Shown: positions 1 to 12,073 of the stretch, one piece after another
Position numbering within the stretch: position 1 is the first letter of the stretch
How the letters are laid out: every line of letters begins with the position of its first letter
Assembly (NCBI GenBank): GCA_928212115.1
Contig: CAKMRJ010005523.1
Location: 240,786,328-240,850,327 of the forward strand
DNA: 64,000 nt
Direction: 5' to 3'
DNA from: Lactuca virosa
Taxonomy: Eukaryota > Streptophyta > Magnoliopsida > Asterales > Asteraceae
Notes under the pieces: model-generated
Seen by the model: the letters and a program-made list of their open reading frames with translations, nothing else
Databases searched by the model: none
Told to the model about the DNA's origin: nothing
Program-made: the position numbers and the translations under genes

Positions 1-494
1 ACATATTACTCTTGTACAAATACTTTACATTCAAGAATACTAGAGAATGATCATACTATCAGTTTATCATTTGTTTAAAAACGACTTTTAATCATTTGTT
101 ATATATGTAATCGTCAATATACTTTTTGTGAGACAATGTTTAGTTGCTTATTCATTTAGGCAATACAGTTAAAGTCCTGATATTATAACCTGAATCTCCA
201 GATAGAGAGCGAGACAAATATGTATAGATCTATACGGGATTGACAATCCCACACTCAGACTGTTAGCTACAGCCGGGCAGGCATGCCTATGAGTGACAAA
301 TGTCGTTAATAGTTTTGACGCCTACAAAGCGTCATAGCAGGCAACTAGTCATAGCATGATTATAATAACTCACCAAAAAGATATGAACAAATACGATTAG
401 TGTATAACTAATTAAACCAAAGATTACGAATACAAAGTACTGGTTTTACAATAATACAAATTATAGTATTACATTACAAATTACAAATTACAGC

Positions 495-1393
495 TAGACC
501 TAGAAAACGTGTCGTGTCGTGTCGGGTTCGTGTCGTGTCAAGACATTAAACGGGTTGAGTGTGCTTGACCGTAACCCGACCCGTTTAATTATCGTGTCAT
601 GTCGTGTTAACCTGTTTATTTTCGTGTCGATTTCGTGTCGGGTTTCGGGTTAAGGTTTAAACCTTATAAATATGTTGTGTCATGTCGGTTTGAAACATTT
701 TAAAGGTTGAAAAGTAAGAGACATGGAGGAAAAAAATGAAAAAGTGAAATGCTGGAGTTAGGAGGTGGAACGGAAAAAAAAATTATACTCCCTCCGTCCC
801 ATATTTATTGTCCATTTTTGGCTTTTGAAATTTTTATTTTTCTACTTTGACTTTAAATATTTTTGTTTGTGTTATAAATTACTTGATAAACTTATAACAA
901 TGAAAAGACATTTAAAACACAATCCATTCATATATTTTGCATTAAGTGTTATATATCAAAAACAAAAATATTTAAGGTCAAATTTAAAGAATAAAGACTT
1001 CAAAAGTCAAAATTGGACAATAAATATGTGACGGAGGTAGTAGTAAGTTTAGAATGCAAAATGGAAAGAGTTAGAGTTAGGAAGCAAATGAGATAGGTAG
1101 TGAGAATGAGTAAAATTAAGTCAGTTTGAAATTTTGAATTTTACTTTTAGTTCTTGAATTTGGGCAACTACAAATGTATAATATTGAAAATATTTAAAAA
1201 AATATGATTAAACGGGTCATCTTCGAGTCATCTTCGAGTTGAAAGTCTTGACCCTAACCCTACCCGTTTAATTATCGTGTCGTGTTGTGTCAACCCGTGT
1301 ACATAAACGGGTCGAAATGTCTGACCCTAACCCGCTAACTTCGTGTTGGGTTCGTGTCGGGTTGTCGTGTCGTGCCAGATTTTGCCAGGTCTA
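495..1393. mobile_element. Non-autonomous hAT-type transposon (899 bp)
   Basis: The element is flanked by a perfect 8-bp duplication ATTACAGC (487-494 and 1394-1401), the size made by hAT transposases. The ends are inverted: TAGACCTAG at the left and CCAGGTCTA at the right. Both subterminal regions are packed with CGTGTCGTGTCG, AACCCGACCCG and AAACGGGT motifs, as in many short plant hAT derivatives. There is no transposase ORF. A second MITE is inserted inside it (788-1040). Confidence 0.88.
788..1040. mobile_element. Stowaway-type (Tc1/mariner) MITE, 253 bp, nested in the hAT-type element
   Basis: The left end reads CTCCCTCCGTCCCATATTTA and the right end is its imperfect complement (TAAATATGTGACGGAGGTAG), flanked by TA on both sides (786-787, 1041-1042). 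TA duplications and the CTCCCTCCGTCCC terminus are hallmarks of Stowaway MITEs. Internally the two halves pair further (TTGTCCATTTTTGG against AAAATTGGACAA). The apparent 88-residue ORF over it is not a gene. Confidence 0.9.
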
Positions 1394-2029
1394 ATTACAG
1401 CTGGTGGAATCCGACATACTCACTTTTACAGGGTTTTCAAAAAGTACAATTACAAAATTGGAAAAACATAAACAATATAGAAAACATTCTTTTTATATTA
1501 TTGAATTAAAGCTATGTTAAACTACTTTATAGTTTTATTGAATTAAAACTATGTTATACTACTTTATAGTTTTGCTGAAACTAATGTTACACCATTTTAT
1601 AATCCTCACACAGAACGGTTTTACGGGATTAAAACTACTTTTCAGTTACATCAGAAAATATAGGATTTTATGGAACAATGAACATACTGTCTCTTTCAAG
1701 GATCAGTTAGCAAACTTTTAAACATAAATACTTATGCACTCACTCAACTTAAATGTTGATACTCTTTTTTTCGAAATACTTGTATTCTTAGGGAACCAAT
1801 AAATAGGTACCTTCCAAAGCTTTTGAAGACGGAGCAGTATAGAGTTGCACTTTTGTTTTATTATATCTATTTTGGTGTCAATATACAATGATTGAACACA
1901 TGTAAAATTATTATTTCTTTAATACAATGGTTGTTGTACTTTGATTAATATGATGCATGTGTTGTGATAGTTAAACATGAAGTCATCCACCCCCGGAAGT
2001 TTCCGCCGCTCCGGTTTGGGGGTGTGACA

Positions 2030-2316
2030 GCTTCTTGGTACCCTAATGGTCCATAAAAATCCTTGTTTTGATGACATGCATGTCCAATACATATCATTTT
2101 CTCAACTTGGTAAAAAATGTCATAAATAGGGGTCAAGATCCATGAAAAAGCTCACAGTCACATAACTTTTCACATACATTGCGACGTTGTGGAGGCTAAA
2201 AGAGATGCGTGTATCATGCACCCTTGCCACGTCATGGTGATTCCTTAACCATGTTATGGTCATCCAAAAACTTATATTTTACATTAAGATTCATTCCTGA
2301 AAATCTGGATGTTACA
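2030..2316 (-). repeat. Start of the 3' LTR of Ty3 element C (partial)
   Basis: On the minus strand the LTR begins TGTAACATCCAGATTTTCAGG at 2316, directly after a purine-rich tract (AAGTGAGGGAGTGT) that follows the last pol codons. Only about 287 bp are visible before the LTR is interrupted at 2029 by the A-type LTR. Confidence 0.75.
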
Positions 2317-2324
2317 ACACTCCC

Positions 2325-3177
2325 TCACTTGAATTGGAATTCGTCCTCGAAGTCCGTTGCTATGAACAACTCGGGGTAATGCTCCCTCATCTCCTCATCG
2401 GTCTCCCAAGTCAACTCGGAACCCTTCCACGGATACCATTGCATCTTTACCAATCTCACTACCTTGTTGCGCAAGGTCTTCGTCTTCCTGTCTATAATCG
2501 CAACCAGTCTCCCCACATAATTGAGGCACTCATCAAACTGAATGTCATCCAAGGGAACAACTATGGAATCATCAGCCAAACACTCCTACATTTGAGAGAC
2601 ATGAATGGTGTTGTGAATCTGACTAAGCTCAAGGGGTAAATCAAATCAATATGCTACCTTCCCAACCCTAGAAATAAATGTGAATAAACCAATAAATCTG
2701 GGGCCTAACTTTCCCTACTTTTGAAACTGGGTGACACATTTCCAAGGTGACACCTTCATAAGTACAAGATACCCTACCTAAGACTCAAGGTCAAAGCGGT
2801 ATCGGTCAGCATAACTTTTCTCCCTGCTCTGCGCAGTACGAAACCTATCCCACACCCGCTGGATCAACTCAGTGGTCTTGAGCACTACTTCGGTGCTCCA
2901 TACCACTCGCTGACCGACCTCACCCCAATAAATCAGAGTCCGACGTCTCCTCCAATAAAGCAGCTTACAGGGAGGCATACTGATGTTGGCGTGGTAACTG
3001 TTTTTGTGAGAACTCAACCAAAATAAGGTAGGTATCACATCTCCCACCAAAATCCAACACGCACACGCACAACATATCCTTCAGGGCCTGAATAGTCTAC
3101 TCGCTTTGCCCATCAGTTTGTGGATGGTAAGAGGTATTGAAAAGCAATCGAGTACCCAGCTCCCCGTGAAACTTCCT
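2325..3177 (-). pseudogene. Element C integrase, C-terminal half, with chromodomain-like tail
   Basis: Read on the minus strand. The first part (3177 to about 3050) contains the integrase core motif YHPQTDGQSE followed by a premature stop. The segment 3050-2778 continues with a GEVGQRVVWSTEVVLKTTE-like stretch and KSYADRYR. The last segment (2579-2325) has the PLDDIQFDE...IIDRKTKTLR...VKMQWYPWKGSELTWE pattern of Ty3 chromovirus C-termini, ending DFEDEF before the stop. Stops and frameshifts separate the pieces. The upstream half of the same integrase lies at 44681-44900, because copia element D inserted between them. The protein would have joined new element DNA to the chromosome; it cannot be made from this copy. 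Confidence 0.85.
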
Positions 3178-3480
3178 TGTTGGGTTATTAATATGTTGTG
3201 TCAAAATGTTTTGTATGTTAATATTCTCATTTATTAATGTGTTCGGCCTGTCCATATGTCTTTATGGTCTGCTAGGATTAGACTATTTAATGTGCATGCA
3301 TGTTTCATTCTAGGGTTATCGATTGTATTGCCCTACTAAGCTTTTACAGAAAAGTTCACGTTGAACTCTTCTAAAGCTTTGATAATATGAAGCATTCCGC
3401 ACATCTTTGATCATTGTTCTTGTTATTTGATTCAGTCTACTATTTTCAATCTATCGATATTAAGTTTTATTGTTCCAACA
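3178..3480 (+). repeat. 5' LTR of copia element D
   Basis: 303 bp, starting TGTTGGGTTATTAATATG and ending TATTGTTCCAACA. It matches the 3' LTR at 44373-44675 along its full length with scattered substitutions. The TSD TTCCT precedes it. Confidence 0.93.
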
Positions 3481-3481
3481 A

Positions 3482-3494
3482 TTGGTATCAGAGC
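3482..3494 (+). other. Primer binding site of element D (initiator tRNA-Met type)
   Basis: TTGGTATCAGAGC lies one base after the 5' LTR. This is the standard plant LTR-retrotransposon complement of the initiator methionine tRNA 3' end, where minus-strand DNA synthesis starts. Confidence 0.9.
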
Positions 3495-3685
3495 GGGAGA
3501 TTGTGTAACTCATACACTAATCTTCTGTCAAGCTCTATTAGGATTTGTGTTTTTATTAGATCTGTTTTGTCGTCTTTATCATTTCCATCGATAGTATACG
3601 TCAGATCTAAATCCTAGTTTTACTCTAAACTCGTTTATTGTTTTACACATCTGGTTCTATACAAGTTTTTGTGAATCTATAAATC

Positions 3686-4876
3686 ATGCAGCACGAGGAT
3701 CCACATACTCTTTCCTTCAATCTGTCTAGTAGTATTGGATCTACAACCAGAATCTCAATCCTTTTCCTATAGGATTATGAAGTCTGGGCACTGCACTTTG
3801 AAGACTACGTTCTCGGCCTTGTAGAACATGGCACCCTAACATGGGAAGCCATGACGCAGCAGACATTCACTCACACTGCTAAAAGGAGGATTATCAAGAC
3901 TCAAGCCGAATACAATACTCTTCTTGTTGACATTAAAGATGTTCCTCAAGATGAAAGAGACAAGCTGTTAAGCAACATCAAGGTGATGAGAATAATCAGG
4001 CTCGCTCTTCCTCTAGACACTTTTCGTCTGGTTAGTTCTTGTGAGACTGCGAAGGAGTTATGGGACAGGTTGAAAGAGATTTATTCAAGCGATGCAGAAT
4101 TGAAACACGCAGTTCAAACATTACTTCTATCAGAATTTGGTGCTTTTGTTCAAAATCCAGAAGAAAAACTCGATCAAACATTCAATCATTTTAATCATCT
4201 TTTAAGTAGGATGCTTAAACACAATCTTAAGCGTGAAAAGATAGAGCAAAAAGTTACGTTCATGAATAGGTTAAGGTCTGAATGGAAAGCGGTTGGGTCT
4301 ATAGTGAAAGCGCGTGAACAGTTCAAGAGCTACTCTCTGGCAAAGCTTATGGGTATCCTAAGATCCCACGAAGATGAAGTAATGAAGGATGTAAAGCTTG
4401 TCTCTAGCATAGGTTCATTGGCGTTGGTTGTGAAAGGAAAAAAGGTTGATGAAGAAGATTCCGAATTCGACTTTTCAGAAGGCGAACTTACCAAAGAGGA
4501 ACATTCTCTTATGGTATCTAATCCTAAAAATTTCATCAAAAAGAAATTTGGTCGGTTTAAGAACATGAACAGGCAAGGAAACTTCAGTTCAGAAAGGTCA
4601 AGAGAATAAAGCTTTAAGAACTCGCAAAAGGAAGAGGATAAGCAGGAAAAGAAGTTGTTAGGAGATTATGGCCATGACTGCAATTACTACCATGGCAAGA
4701 ATCATTTTGCAAAGGAGTGTATATCAAGAAGGTTGAATGAGAAGAAGGAGGATGAGAAAGATGAAGCCTACTATCTTCAGAAGATAGAGGATTTGAGGAA
4801 AAAGAGTGCTACGAACGCAAAGCCTGCTTTGATTGTGCAGGAAGGTGATGACGAATTTGGACGTGTTGAAGTATAG
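3686..4876 (+). pseudogene. Element D gag, capsid-type and zinc-knuckle part
   Basis: The likely start is the ATG at 3686; it is in frame with the long open stretch 3851-4609 but a TAG at 3770 interrupts it. The 3851-4609 part has the ELWDRLKEIYSS pattern and helices typical of copia Gag (UBN2-type) capsid. After a stop at 4607-4609 the segment 4655-4876 carries a nucleocapsid-like knuckle CNYYHGKNHFAKEC in which the second cysteine of the CX2CX4HX4C motif is tyrosine. The Gag would package element RNA into cytoplasmic particles. Several in-frame stops show the copy is dead. Confidence 0.8.
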
Positions 4877-4969
4877 TCCACAAATTCTTAAGATGAGGAA
4901 GTTTGGAAGCCAACACGTGTTGGATGTTTTGTTGCAAAGTCTGAAGTACAGAAGTACGAAGGAAGATGT

Positions 4970-6824
4970 TTGATGGTTCAGAGCGGGGTCTCGGAACAGA
5001 GGGGATACGCGACTGATGGCGACCAACCCTCTAAGAATTGTTTGGCTGAGAGACCTGTTTGTGAACATGTGAGTGAATGCGAGAAGGTCATCAATAAGGT
5101 ACACTCAATACTCCAATATCTTAATATTTCTGTTACTCGTTACGAATCTATATTAGATGATTTAAATTATAATGTCTCTAATTTTAGTGATAGTTTAAGG
5201 AGAACACGTCTAAGTAATTCTAACCTAAGTGATCAAATCGGCAGGGTAACAAATAAAAGCGAAGAGCGAAGAATGTGGATAGAGAAGTTGGATTTAGAGC
5301 TCACTAGGTCAAAGGATGATGTCATTTATCTTAAGAGAGACAATTTAGCATTATTAAAACAAATAAATATTTTATGTTTAATAGCTAAGCATTTATATTT
5401 CAATATTACGCAACTGCATCTTGATTGTGAATTAGGTAAAAATATACACAAAATGATTTTACCCTTTCTCAAATTAAAAGAGGATGAAATCGATGCGGAG
5501 TGCTATAAGTGTGAATCTATTGTGTCCTCTGATGATGTTTCCGATTCGTATAAAATTAGGCTTGACAAAATAGAAGCATATACTTAGTCCAAAGAACACA
5601 AGAATATGTTAAAACAAATGTTGGATGATAAAGATAAAGAACAAATTAAATCTAATATTGTACAAAAAATTTACTCGTTGTGCACAAAATTAAGTTCAGA
5701 AAATACTTTTGATGCTGAAAATGTTTTTGTAGGGGATGAGATAGATTGCTCTGAGTTTGTACAAAATGAGGCTGAACCAAAGAAAAACATGATTTCTGAA
5801 AATTTAGTTGTATATGTTCGTGTTGTTAAAAATAAAGGTTCTGAAGTTTTAAAAGCAAAAGCCACAGTCTTTCCGAAAGTAAAAACTGTTCCGAATCAAG
5901 TTTTCATAAAAACCGGACTGAACAAAAGCGATACTTCAAAACTAACGCCCATAGTAGATAATGATAATGGAGAAGGGTGTGACGAATTCTTTTGGTCAGG
6001 TCCTATTGACAATGCAGATGAAAACAAAGGTCTTTCTGAAATGACCTCATGGAAAACGAAAGCGAGATATATTGCAGAACCTCTGAATCGTGTAAATCAC
6101 TATTACGATAAGGCATGGACTAGTGGCACGAAGGATATTCCGAGTGAGATATTTTCGGAGCAAACTGACTCTCCAGCCACAAAAGAGAAACATAAAACTA
6201 ACATTCATAAGTCAGCTGAGGAACTCATTGCTAAGAAACGACAACTGAATGCTAGATATAGGAAGAACTTGCATGAAAGATAACGTTTCTGGAAAAACAA
6301 GAATTCCCATCAAAATTATGTTAATTCAGAAAGCTCTTCAGTTCAAAATACGAAATCTTCTCCTATTCAGAAACCAAAAGCAAAACCTTTTTTCAAAAAC
6401 ACAAGTTTCAATACCACAATGTTTAAAACCTCAAGTTTCAAAATCGGTTGAAATATCAAAATCTAGTTGTCCTCCGAAAACAAATTTTTCAAAATCAGTC
6501 AACACATCAAAAGATGTTAAGGGAAAAAATAAATATGTTTCAGAACCTGAGATAAGTCTCGAGGAATACGAAGCGAATTTAAAAAGAGAGGCAAAGGAGT
6601 TTACTAAAAATGTGGCTAAGCAACATAAAGAATCTAAACAAAGAAAAGTTCCTTGTGTTGAAGTTAATCCTGGTGAAAATAAAATGAAGGTTTTTAAAAT
6701 ATTCAAAGGAGAGAATAGTGTTTTGATAAAAAGAACTTTATGGGTTGATACGAATGTAACTTTTCCTGTTGTTAAGAAATCCTCACAAGGACCCAAGATG
6801 GTTTGGGTTCCTAAATCTCTCTGA
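4970..6824 (+). pseudogene. Element D gag C-terminal extension, Lys/Glu-rich and coiled-coil-like
   Basis: Three consecutive open stretches (4970-5587, 5606-6283, 6249-6824) separated by a stop and a frameshift read as one long hydrophilic region between the zinc knuckle and the protease. The first has heptad-like leucine and isoleucine spacing (for example LNYNVSNFSDSLRRTRLSNS), and the last is rich in lysine and serine. I recognise no enzyme motif. The position matches the long Gag tails of SIRE-like copia elements. It is part of the gag-pol polyprotein and not an independent gene. Confidence 0.6.
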
Positions 6825-6836
6825 ATTTTGTAGGTA

Positions 6837-9800
6837 ATGCATGACGAACAATACGACTCTGAATGGTACATCGATAGTGGTTGTTCGCGTCACATGATAG
6901 GAAAGAGAGAATAACTGAGGGAATTCCGATCTTTGGAGGATGGTGGCAGAGTAAAGTATGGAAACAATGCCACAGGAGAAATTAAAGGCTACGACATGAT
7001 TACGAATGGCGAATTCTCCATTCATAAGGTAGCTTATGTGGAAGTCCTGCAACATAATCTAATAAGCGTTTCTCAATTGGTTGTGGGTATAGGGCTGAAT
7101 GTGTCATTCGATGATGAGGGATCAAAAATTATTGAGAACAAAACAAAAGCAGTTTCTTCTGAAATCCAAAAGAAAAGGCGAAATGTATCCTTTGAATCTG
7201 AATCCGATCAAGGGGAAACCAGCCATTTGCTTTCTTACGAAAGCATCTACGGATGATAGTTGGTTGTGGCACCGAAGGCTCTCGCATCTTAATTTCAAGG
7301 ACATGAACAAACTTGTACTTGGCGATCTTGTGTGAGGCTTGCCTCTTCTGAAGTTTGAGAAGGAACATCAGTGTGTTGCTTAAGAGCTAGGAAAGCTAAG
7401 TCGTAAAAGTCCCTCGACTATTATCAATACCAAAGTAATCGAACCACTAGAACTTTTACACATTGATCTTTGTGGCCCATCTGCCATCGAGAGCATTGGT
7501 GGTAATAAGTATATTCTAGTTATAGTTGACGATTTTTCAAAATTTACTTGGGTTTATTTTCTTAAACAGAAATAAGATGCCACTTCAAAGCTAAAGGATT
7601 TTATTAAGCAGATCGAGCTTCAATTGCGAAAGCCCGTTCGGAATGTTCGCAGTGATAACGGTTCTGAATTCAAAAACCAAGTGTTTGAAGAATTCTTGAC
7701 TGAAAAAGGGGTTGCTCACAACTTCTCTGCTCCTTACACTCCTCAACAGAACGGTGTTGTTGAAAGACGAAATCATTCTCTCTGCGAAGGTGCTAGGGCA
7801 ATATTATCCTTTGCGAATCTTCCACTTTACTTTTGGGCTGATGCCATCGGAACTGCTTGTTTCACTCAGAATCGATCTTTAATCAATAAGGGATTCCTAA
7901 TCACACCTTATGAGATTCTGAATAAACGAAAACCTAACGTTAAGATATTTCATGTCTTTGGTTCCAGGTGTTTCGTATTCAATTCCAAAGAGCAACGGAA
8001 CAAATTTTATGTGAAAGCAGACGAAGGAATTTTTTTAGGGTACTCTCTTACTTTGAAGGCATATAGGGTTCTGAACAAAAAGTCGAAAAATATAGAAGAA
8101 ACCTATTATGTCACCTTTGACTATAATTATCTAGGAAGTAACAGAAAGCTAATTGTCCATTTGAGGAGATTTTTCCTTCCACAAATCCAATGACGATTCC
8201 TCTTACAAATCTTTACGAAGAATTTGTGAAATTGTTCAATGAGCCCGAAAAGGCTATTTCTTCAGAATCCAATGCAGTATATAATAAAGAGGTTGAACTG
8301 AAGAAAATCATTGATGATGCTGCCAAAAATTTTGGAAATGAGTCATCCATTCCGAAGGGTTCTGAATTTTCACCTCAGCTACAAGCTTCTAAAGCTCCAG
8401 TTCAGGGGGAAGGTTCCTCTTCAACCTCCACAACCAATACACATGTTCAGGGGGAGAAATCAGATCTCGTAGTCAACGCTGATATTCCAATCCATGTGGT
8501 GAATTTGATCCTGAATGTAGAGTCACCTCCAAACTTCCAGTGGGAGAATGAGAATGAAAATAATGACTCTGACGCGTAATCGAATTCGAAGACGTGAATG
8601 CAGAATTGGATCCAACTTATGATCCGGACTATCCTCCATTGGCAAAATGGACCAAAGATCATCCTAGATCTCAAGTTATCGGAACAGCTTCTTCAAGAGT
8701 TCTCAAAAGAGCTCAACAAAAAGCGAATCAAACTGTATTATTTTAAAAAATGGAATTTTGCATGTTTAATCCGTTCATCTCCAAAATTGAGCCTAAAACT
8801 GTAAAGATTGCTCTCGATCATTCTGATTGGGTGCAAGTTATGTCGGAAGAGCTTAATAAGTTTGAGCGTAACAAAGTATGGAGATTGATTCCAACTCCGA
8901 AGGATGCATCTGTGGTCGGATTAAAGTGGGTATTTCAGAATAAGCTTGACAAAGAAGGAAACGTAATTCGGAACAAGGAACGATTAGTTGTGAAGGGATA
9001 CTGCCTAGAGGAAGGCATAGACTATGAAGAAACATTCGCACCAGTTGCAAGGCTAGAATTTGTTCGGATTTTTCTTGCCTATGCAGCTCATAAAAATTTC
9101 GAAGTCTATCAAATGGACATCAAATGTGCATTTCTGAATGGTGAATTAGAAGAGAGAGTTTTTGTAGAACAACCACCAGGGTTCGTAAACGAGAAATATC
9201 CAAATCATTGCTAAATCTTGGATAAGGTTGTGTACGGTCTAAAAAAAGCGCCTCGTGCATGGTATGAAAGCCTAACTCGATTCTTAAAACAATCCAAATT
9301 TAAACAAGGATCGGTCGACCCGACCTTCTTTCGCAAGAAAGATGGTGACCATTTAATGATCATCCAAATTTCTGTTGATGATATCATTTTCGGATCTACT
9401 AACCCTACATTAACATCTGAATTTCGAAAACTGATGGAAACTAAATTTGAGATGAGCGCAATTGGTCCTATTAACTTTTTCCTTGGTTTAAACATTGGAT
9501 AGAGTTCTGAAGGTATTTTCATCAACCAAGAAGCCTATACGAAGACTTTGCTTGCGAAATTTGGCATGGTGGGTGATTCGAAGGTCAAGGTTCCAACGGT
9601 GTTCAGAACCAAGCTCAATCCATCCTTGGACAAGTCTGTAGCTGATATAACTCTTTATCGACAAATGAATTGTTCTTTAATGTACCTAACAGCTAGTCGT
9701 CCAGATATTATGTTTTCTATTTGCTATTGTGTCAGGTTTCAAGCGAATCCTCGTGATCCACATATGACTGTTGTGAAGAACAGCTTCCGATACCTAAAAA

Positions 9801-10336
9801 GAACGACCTCTCTCGAAATTTGGTACCCTTCCAATTCCGGATTCTTTGTACAAGTGTTCTGTGATGCTGATCTTGGTGGATGTGGTCTCGATCGTAAAAG
9901 CACTTCTGGAGGATGTCGGTTTCTAGATGGCAAACTTGTCAGTTGGCAATCAAAGAAGCAGACATGTGTATCCCTATCTCCTGTAGAAGTTGAATACATC
10001 GCAACTGCATGATTCACTTCTCAAGTAATATGGATTCAAAGTCAGCTTAGAGATTACGGGATAAATATGAAGAGGATTCCTTTGTACTGTGATTCAGAAA
10101 GCACAATTTGTATTTGCCATAACCCAGTGCAACATTCAGAGACGAAGCATATAGCATTGAGGTACCATTTTATAAAGGATCACGTAGAGGGTGGAAATGT
10201 TGAAGTACACTTTTTCAAATCCTCTGATCAACTGGCTAATATCTTCACTAAGGCCCTACCGGAATCGATGTTTAATCACATTTTACAAGGGCTAGGAATG
10301 ATAGAAGCAGAATCTGTTCCGAACCCAGCTTCGTAA
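6837..10336 (+). pseudogene. Element D pol: protease, integrase, reverse transcriptase, RNase H
   Basis: Domains in copia order. The protease has WYIDSGCSRHM (about 6864-6893). The GAG-pre-integrase zinc part has WLWHRRLSHLNF (about 7263-7298). The integrase core has HIDLCGP, VRSDNGSEF and SAPYTPQQNGVVERRN (7459-7770). The RT runs 8750-9525 with GLKWVFQNKLD, QMDIKCAFLNGELEE and the catalytic SVDDIIFG near 9373-9396. The RNase H (9548-10336) has FCDADLGG, VEVEYIA and YCDSES. Stops occur near 6915, 7335, 7380, 7573, 9214, 9502 and 10012, plus frameshifts. Catalytic residues are mostly still readable, so decay is moderate. The polyprotein would cut Gag-Pol, copy RNA to DNA and integrate it. Confidence 0.92.
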
Positions 10337-11599
10337 TAGGAAATTATTGTTCACGTTCCGAGCAATCGGAATGGTTCGGAGCATACTCTTCATCTGGGCC
10401 TCGGACCGCCTCTGTATACTTTGTATTTTAATTGTCTTCCGATTGATTTCGAGGCTCGGAATGCTTCGGAAGTCATTGTTCATTTGTGCTTCTAAATTTG
10501 TTTTTCTTGATATTTTTATTTTATTTTTTGTTTCATCTTTTTCAGATAAATTAAAATTACAAAAATATTTTCTTTATTTCTGTTATATCTTTTTCAGAAA
10601 AATCAAAAATACAAAAATATTTCCATTATTTATGTTTTATCTTTTTCAGAAAACCCAAAATTACAAAAATATTTCTCTTTCTTTGTGTGTTATTTCTGAA
10701 TACATTTTTGCTTTAGGTACAAATTCTTGTTACATCAATTCAAAACAATGGGGCAGGTATATAACTCTGAATCCTTGTACTAGCTAAGTGTCCCTAGAAG
10801 CATGCTGTTGCATGTTGTTCTAAGCCTCTAAGACTCTATGTTCGAAGCCTTAATGAAACTCTCACTTCGATTGTTTCTTCCCAATCAGGCTGATATTCAC
10901 ATAAATCATTGAGCTACCTTACACTTGTCACAATGAGTTAAGAGTTGACTGCTTAGTCACTATTTTTAGCAGAGGTACACTTCTCTCTTCGGAACCATCT
11001 CTAAAATTTCTCCATCAACCTCACTTTCATACAATGTAACCCTTGAGACTCTTGAAATTAACCACTGAGGTTTATGGTTGCACAACATCTATGTTCATGA
11101 TCTTTAAATCGTTATCACGACGATTTGAGTGAAACCCTCTGAAACCTACTTCTGAATTGACGGTGAACAATTAATATGTTCTAGATTTTTCACCATGGAA
11201 TTGACGTAAAGCAACCCTTGTGGTTCGTACCTTGGAATCTCAATTTTTTTATATGATCTTAATGAAATGTTCTCGACCCAAGACATTTCTTCACAATAGA
11301 TCCAGTTTTTATTTTTCTTGAGATTTCCACTTAAACTAGTCACTTTAATGAATATCCATACCATACTTGTTTTTATGGCTACACTGGTCAAACAAGTACT
11401 TCATTCAAATTTTCAAACATACGTTGAGTTTTGGAATCTGATTGGAGCTTTTGCCACCCATATAAGCCTATGAAAAGAAGCCTTTCACTATTTCTTAATA
11501 AATAGATGATCGTAATTCAACAGGATGCCACACAAGCACTTCTGAATCCCTCTTGATTCAGAAGGCAGAGATCGTTGCCAGGGACCCATCTATTTTTCA
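10337..11599 (+). other. Element D non-coding spacer between RNase H and the extra ORF
   Basis: About 1.26 kb without a convincing ORF. The first part (10345-10480) is rich in TCCGA/TCGGA motifs. Next comes a 52-bp tandem repeat (10535-10690). The rest is mixed AT-rich sequence with no recognised motif until the promoter-like block at 11600. Confidence 0.6.
10535..10690 (+). repeat. 52-bp tandem repeat, three copies, each with a splice-acceptor-like TCTTTTTCAG
   Basis: Units start with ATCTTTTTCAGA at 10535, 10587 and 10639, exactly 52 bp apart. Each continues with an AAAATTACAAAAATATTT-like stretch and a TTTCTTTATTTCTG-like pyrimidine tract. The repeated pyrimidine tract plus CAG resembles a plant 3' splice site. 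Confidence 0.8.
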
Positions 11600-11608
11600 T
11601 GACTACTT

Positions 11609-11965
11609 TGACGTCACAAATTCCCACATATATACTTTGCTTTATTTCTTTATCTTTGGCACACTCTTGCACAAAATCTTCATGATTTTTCAATAGTCTA
11701 GTTACAAAATTCTGAATGGTTACTTTCTATTACGAGAACAGGTTACAGTGAATGGTGATTAATTTCGAAAGGGCATAACTGAAAAGGCGGCTTCTTGGGG
11801 ATAAGATTTCAAAAAGGTGAGTTATCTTTTCAAGACTCCTGACGTCACGCATGTCAGTTACACGCCAACTGACACGCACAGCTGTCACACTGTCAAAGGC
11901 AAATTTTATGGGATATGGAAACGTCCACATGTGACTTTCTCTCTCCACTCATGCAGTATAAAAGG
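11609..11965 (+). promoter_or_regulatory. Candidate internal promoter of element D ahead of the extra ORF
   Basis: A TATA box TATAAAAGG lies at 11957-11965, about 110 bp before the ATG at 12074. Upstream are two perfect palindromic bZIP-type sites TGACGTCA (11609-11616 and 11840-11847) and an E-box CACATGTG (11926-11933). The stretch between the TATA box and the ATG is a CT-rich leader (TTTTCTCTCACC, CCCCTCTTTCTCTTTGCGC), as in plant 5' UTRs. The arrangement is seen in the sequence; promoter activity is inferred. Confidence 0.55.
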
Positions 11966-12073
11966 TAAATCGACGTTTATTTTCTCTCACCACTATCAAA
12001 GCATTCAAAATCTCTCAAGGTGAAAACCCCTCTTTCTCTTTGCGCTGTTCATCGTCGTCTTCGAGCTACTTCA

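Larger units (their letters stand above)
1..2029 (+). mobile_element. Diverged LTR of the element-A family (3' LTR or solo LTR), left end outside window
   Basis: On the minus strand this stretch begins with TGTCACACCCCCAAACC and a GGGGGTGGATGACTTCATG-like block, the same terminus as the LTRs at 16878, 37014 and 42123. The block around 190-300 (GTATAGATCTATACGGGATT, CCCACACTCAGACTGTTAGC) is the reverse complement of the block near 17500-17570 in the element-A LTR. In plus orientation the LTR therefore ends ...TGTGACA at 2029. No primer binding site follows, so it is a 3' LTR or a solo LTR. It interrupts the LTR of element C and carries a nested hAT-type element. Divergence from the other A LTRs is high, so it is an older or sister family member. 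Confidence 0.75.
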
